Assembly (NCBI GenBank): GCA_903824515.1
Contig: CAIJXA010000031.1
Location: 1 to 24,287 of the forward strand
DNA: 24,287 nt
DNA from: an uncultured bacterium
Lineage (GTDB): Bacteria > Patescibacteriota > Minisyncoccia > Moranbacterales > GWC2-37-73
Reading direction: 5' to 3'
Under the pieces are notes generated by a model. That model was not told the origin of the DNA. It saw only the letters and a list, made by a program, of their open reading frames with translations, and made no database searches. Shown piece after piece: positions 22,614 to 24,287 of the stretch. Numbering within the stretch: the first letter of the stretch is position 1; every line of letters starts with the position of its first letter. A program made the translations under genes and the position numbers.

Positions 22614-22688
22614 TAGCGGTGGATAGGATTCGAACCTTCAATTCAGTCAAATGAACGACTGCGTTTTAACCGATTAGACTACACCGCC
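22614..22688 (-). tRNA. tRNA or tRNA-like gene with irregular anticodon arm
   Basis: The minus strand folds as a tRNA: acceptor GGCGGTG with CACCGCT (one G-U pair), D-loop AATCGGTTA, and the T-loop GGTTCGAATCC. CCA is not encoded. The anticodon stem CAGTC/GACTG encloses eight bases (GTTCATTT), or six if a G-U pair closes it, instead of seven, so the anticodon cannot be read with certainty (CAT, TCA or a Glu-like TTC shift are possible). The variable loop and T-stem also deviate, with an A-A mismatch. D-arm and variable-loop form (GTCTA..., four-base variable loop) resemble tRNA-Glu. It lies 40 bp upstream of the fusion gene on the same strand. Could be a pseudo-tRNA. Confidence 0.6.
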
Positions 22689-22797
22689 TCTTTGTAGATT
22701 ATTATCAAGCTTTATTCATATTAGCAGCAAATTCAAAAAAATACCAGCAGTCGTGCTTCTGGCAAATTTCAAAGCGAGAAGGTCTTTGCGAAAAAGA

Positions 22798-22833
22798 ATA
22801 AAGGTCATCTCAAGGATTTGAGATGACCTTTAT
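22798..22833 (-). terminator. Intrinsic terminator of the small-gene operon
   Basis: ATAAAGGTCATCTCAA (22798-22813) pairs perfectly with TTGAGATGACCTTTAT (22818-22833) around a GGAT loop. On the minus strand it begins only two bases after the 65-residue gene's stop and is followed by TCTTTTTCG. It closes the unit that starts at the promoter near 23463-23491. Confidence 0.85.
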
Positions 22834-22835
22834 GT

Positions 22836-23033
22836 TCAGGCATTTTCTATATTCGCAATTGCGGCACCAATCCATGCGTTAGCGCCATCACTGAGTTCAT
22901 TATATTGTCCCAAACCATTTTTCAAGAGCTCCTTGAGATGGGCCAATGATTGCTCTTTTTTTGGGGTTTCCAAAACAACTGGCTGATTGCTTTCCTTACC
23001 ATTAGACCCCTTAACCACTAGCAAGCTTTCCAT
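22836..23033 (-). CDS. Small acidic protein, unknown (65 residues)
   Basis: I do not recognise this protein. It has a short polar N-terminus, a Pro/Lys/Glu linker (about 18-28), and a helical C-terminus ending in NELSDGANAWIGAAIANIEN-A, which could be an amphipathic helix. A Shine-Dalgarno (AGGA, seven bases before the ATG) and a terminator two bases beyond the stop support it as a real gene. It lies 30 bp after the 102-residue gene on the same strand; the two share the promoter at 23463-23491 and the terminator at 22798-22833, so they form a complete two-gene transcription unit. No signal peptide or membrane span is seen. Confidence 0.65.
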   Translation of the reverse strand: MESLLVVKGSNGKESNQPVVLETPKKEQSLAHLKELLKNGLGQYNELSDGANAWIGAAIANIENA

Positions 23034-23063
23034 AACAATTCCTAATAACTAAATTAACAAAAA

Positions 23064-23372
23064 CTAATTTTCCTTTTTCCAAAGAAACACTTGCAAAATG
23101 GCCGTCATGAGAGCTATGACATTGACCACCAAAGTTTCAAAGAGATTTTCTTCTTCTTTTTCTTTTTGAAGTATCTGGCCGACTTTTTGTTGCAGGGCTA
23201 TTGCTTGCAGCTGAAATGCCAACGCTTTAATGCTTTCAGCCTTAAGGTCTTCCTCCTTTGCAACTACTGCCATCGGTTCTGGTTTCAGATTTAATGTTGG
23301 TTCTTGTTTCGGAACTGGTTTCGACACTTGTGTCAATTGTTTTTTTCCTTTATTGAAATAATATTTAGCCAT
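23064..23372 (-). CDS. Small tail-anchored, coiled-coil protein, unknown (102 residues)
   Basis: I do not recognise a family. Residues 1-35 are basic and Pro-rich with a repeated PKQEP/LKPEP pattern. Residues 40-78 form a predicted helix rich in Gln, Lys and Glu, likely a coiled coil. Residues 81-98 (LFETLVVNVIALMTAILQVF) are one membrane segment, ending WKKEN, so the protein is probably anchored by its C-terminus with most of the chain in the cytoplasm. The start is supported by a strong Shine-Dalgarno (AGGGGAGG, five bases before the ATG). First gene of a two-gene unit with the 65-residue gene. A 5' untranslated region of about 80 nt is predicted. Confidence 0.7.
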   Translation of the reverse strand: MAKYYFNKGKKQLTQVSKPVPKQEPTLNLKPEPMAVVAKEEDLKAESIKALAFQLQAIALQQKVGQILQKEKEEENLFETLVVNVIALMTAILQVFLWKKEN

Positions 23373-23462
23373 AAATGCCTCCCCTTAAATTAGATTGAGA
23401 AAAACGTCTACTATTAAATTTAAAAAGAATAATTTCATGAGCGAAGTTCCACTCAATAAAAT

Positions 23463-23491
23463 ATGATAGCATCCATTGAGAATTCAGTCAA
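23463..23491 (-). promoter_or_regulatory. Sigma-70-type promoter of the small-gene operon
   Basis: On the minus strand TTGACT (23486-23491), a 17-bp spacer and TATCAT (23463-23468) match the consensus at ten of twelve positions. The predicted start near 23456 leaves an 83-nt leader before the ATG at 23372. This promoter lies in the 258-nt gap after the 80-residue gene, so the two downstream genes have their own transcription start. Confidence 0.7.
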
Positions 23492-23630
23492 GAGATGCAT
23501 AAAGGGCTTAGGGTGGCTATTATTTCTCGAAACAAGCATGCAAACATGCGTTAAAAAAGCCCACTACATTTCAATCCTTGGACTGATATGCTAGTGAGAT
23601 ACACGGTGATTTTGACTTTTTAATTGCTAA

Positions 23631-23873
23631 TTAATCATTTTTTTGAATACATATTTTGGAGTTTGCACATAATTCACAATTACTATTGTCTCCAAAGACT
23701 TCAGAAAAAATTGAATTATAAAATTCTTCAATTCCTTTTTCAGCAACCGCTAGATCAGAATTAGCTTTTCCACCCGCACTCCCGGCGCTGATTATATTGA
23801 GTGAAACCCGAGCTTCTTTTCTCTTTTCTTGATTCTGTTGATCCATTCTTTGCACAATTGATTTCTTTGCCAT
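23631..23873 (-). CDS. Small protein with C-terminal Cys cluster, unknown (80 residues)
   Basis: I do not recognise this protein. The N-terminus is polar and basic (MAKKSIVQRMDQQNQEKRKE), the middle has a Gly/Ala/Ser-rich stretch (about 29-37), and the C-terminus has three Cys in NCELCANSKICIQKND, a CXXC plus a third Cys six residues on. Such a cluster could bind metal or be disulfide- or thioether-linked, and the layout (leader-like N-terminus, Cys-rich end) resembles some peptide precursors, but no modification enzyme gene is in the window. A Shine-Dalgarno (CAGGAG, five bases before the ATG) and a TATAAT-like box at 23913-23918 on the minus strand support expression. It stands alone, upstream of the two-gene unit. 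Confidence 0.65.
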   Translation of the reverse strand: MAKKSIVQRMDQQNQEKRKEARVSLNIISAGSAGGKANSDLAVAEKGIEEFYNSIFSEVFGDNSNCELCANSKICIQKND

Positions 23874-23964
23874 AATTGCTCCTGCTTGTTTTTGATAACT
23901 ATTAACCCTAAAATTATATTTAGTTTTTAAAGAATTTTTCCAAACACCTTCCCATTTAATAAAA

Positions 23965-24082
23965 GGGTATTAATACCCCCAAGGCAAGCCCTGGACCCTT
24001 CAGGCTCACGAGGCAAGCCTCGTAGGCAAATCACCTTTTGCTGCGTCGCTCGCTGCGAAATGAAAGATTACTTTCATTTCGC
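23965..24082. repeat. Cluster of palindromes in intergenic DNA
   Basis: Three palindromes occur in 120 nt: GGGTATTAATACCC (23965-23978, perfect 14 bp), a GAGGCAAGCCTCG unit near 24010-24022, and a 12-bp stem GCGAAATGAAAG-ATTA-CTTTCATTTCGC (24055-24082). No gene is seen between 23874 and 24148. The first lies upstream of the 80-residue gene's -10 box and could be an operator; the others may be dispersed repeats. Confidence 0.55.
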
Positions 24083-24148
24083 TCACTTTGCTAGATAATA
24101 AACAATGCTACCATTTTTGTTCAAAATCGTCAACACCTGAAAATTGTA

Positions 24149-24287
24149 TGTAAAGGGGAAATAGAAATGTCCGCTTTTGCGGGAAATGAAAATGTCCGCT
24201 TTGGACATTTTGTTAATGTTTAGCATATTGGCGACTTCTCCATGGATGATCCTTGGCAGGCACTATCGGCAATGGCTTGGCCAAAAC
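24149..24287. mobile_element. End of an insertion sequence (partial)
   Basis: From TGTAAAGGGGAAATAG (24149) the DNA carries two direct copies of AAATGTCCGCTTT (24166-24178 and 24190-24202), each preceded by GGGAAAT(A/G), and a 9-bp hairpin AAAATGTCC/GGACATTTT (24189-24211). Repeated motifs of this kind at an element end are typical of transposase binding sites, as in IS21- and IS481-like elements. The tail of an open frame pointing at this end follows. Most of the element lies beyond the window, so the family is uncertain. Confidence 0.55.
24213..24287 (-). CDS. Probable transposase, last 24 residues (cut by window edge)
   Basis: The minus strand is open from the window edge to a TAA at 24213-24215. 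It encodes 24 residues ending PAKDHPWRSRQYAKH. A Pro-rich tail with DHPWR is found at the C-terminus of several DDE transposases whose genes end just inside the element. Its position beside the terminal repeats at 24149-24211 supports this. Only the extreme C-terminus is visible, so no catalytic residue can be checked. Confidence 0.5.
   Translation of the reverse strand, partial: VLAKPLPIVPAKDHPWRSRQYAKH

Noticed and set aside
22614..22688. Selenocysteine tRNA (TCA anticodon)
   Set aside because: The molecule is 75 nt with a normal 7-bp acceptor stem and short variable loop; tRNA-Sec is longer with a large variable arm.
24140..24287. Plus-strand start of a protein at 24217 running off the window
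   Set aside because: The frame (MFSILATSPW...) has no Shine-Dalgarno or recognisable similarity; the minus-strand DHPWR tail explains the same DNA better.

Overview
The window looks like a chromosomal segment of a Candidate Phyla Radiation bacterium (Patescibacteria, Parcubacteria/Moranbacteria-like). The evidence is indirect: AT-rich sequence, short intergenic spacers built from AATTTTCAATTTT-like repeats, a DUF4012 membrane protein, a PaaX/Cas2-like winged-helix protein, a four-helix-bundle (IVP) gene, a YhcG-type nuclease and a membrane-anchored Clp-like ATPase. No ribosomal or phylogenetic marker is present, so the assignment is an inference.

Layout. (1) Positions 1-5000 are a decaying accessory zone. 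It holds a YhcG/DUF1016 nuclease, an MNT-HEPN (MntA/HepT) toxin-antitoxin pair, a PaaX/Cas2-like gene, three fragments of an ABC exporter ATPase (wzt-like) and a broken AAA_14 ATPase. Five copies of a 40-bp palindrome (14-bp arms, conserved 12-nt centre, all in one orientation) are scattered here and bracket the PaaX/Cas2-like gene. The wzt fragments carry short GC-rich or hairpin insertions, two of them at the same codon position. (2) Positions 5081-14044, all on the minus strand, are a surface-polysaccharide cluster: a Wzm-like ABC-2 permease, an IVP cassette inside nested inverted repeats, a nucleotide-sugar epimerase, two glycosyltransferases, a DUF4012 protein, and a Clp/AAA+ ATPase with two or three membrane helices. 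(3) A divergent plus-strand operon (14144-17723) starts from a near-consensus promoter whose predicted start site falls on or next to the ATG. It encodes a GT-C glycosyltransferase, an anchored protein with four about 46-residue repeats, and a four-helix membrane protein. (4) Positions 18094-22688 hold a GT4 glycosyltransferase, a secreted 3D-domain protein, a 23S-type pseudouridine synthase, a fusion of a polyprenyl-synthase-like domain with an IPP-isomerase-like Nudix domain, and an irregular tRNA. (5) Positions 22798-24287 hold three small unrecognised genes with strong Shine-Dalgarno sites, hairpin-rich DNA, and one end of an insertion sequence with the last 24 codons of its probable transposase.

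How the genes fit together. Regions 2 and 3 and the GT4 gene at 18094 plausibly build and export a cell-surface glycan: sugar nucleotide by the epimerase, transfer by the GT4 and GT-C enzymes, export by the permease. The partner ATPase next to the permease is broken, so export would need a functional wzt elsewhere. The strongest candidates for something undescribed are the palindrome family around the PaaX/Cas2-like gene, the prenyl-synthase/IDI fusion whose catalytic-Cys position appears to be Ser, and the inverted-repeat-bounded IVP cassette.
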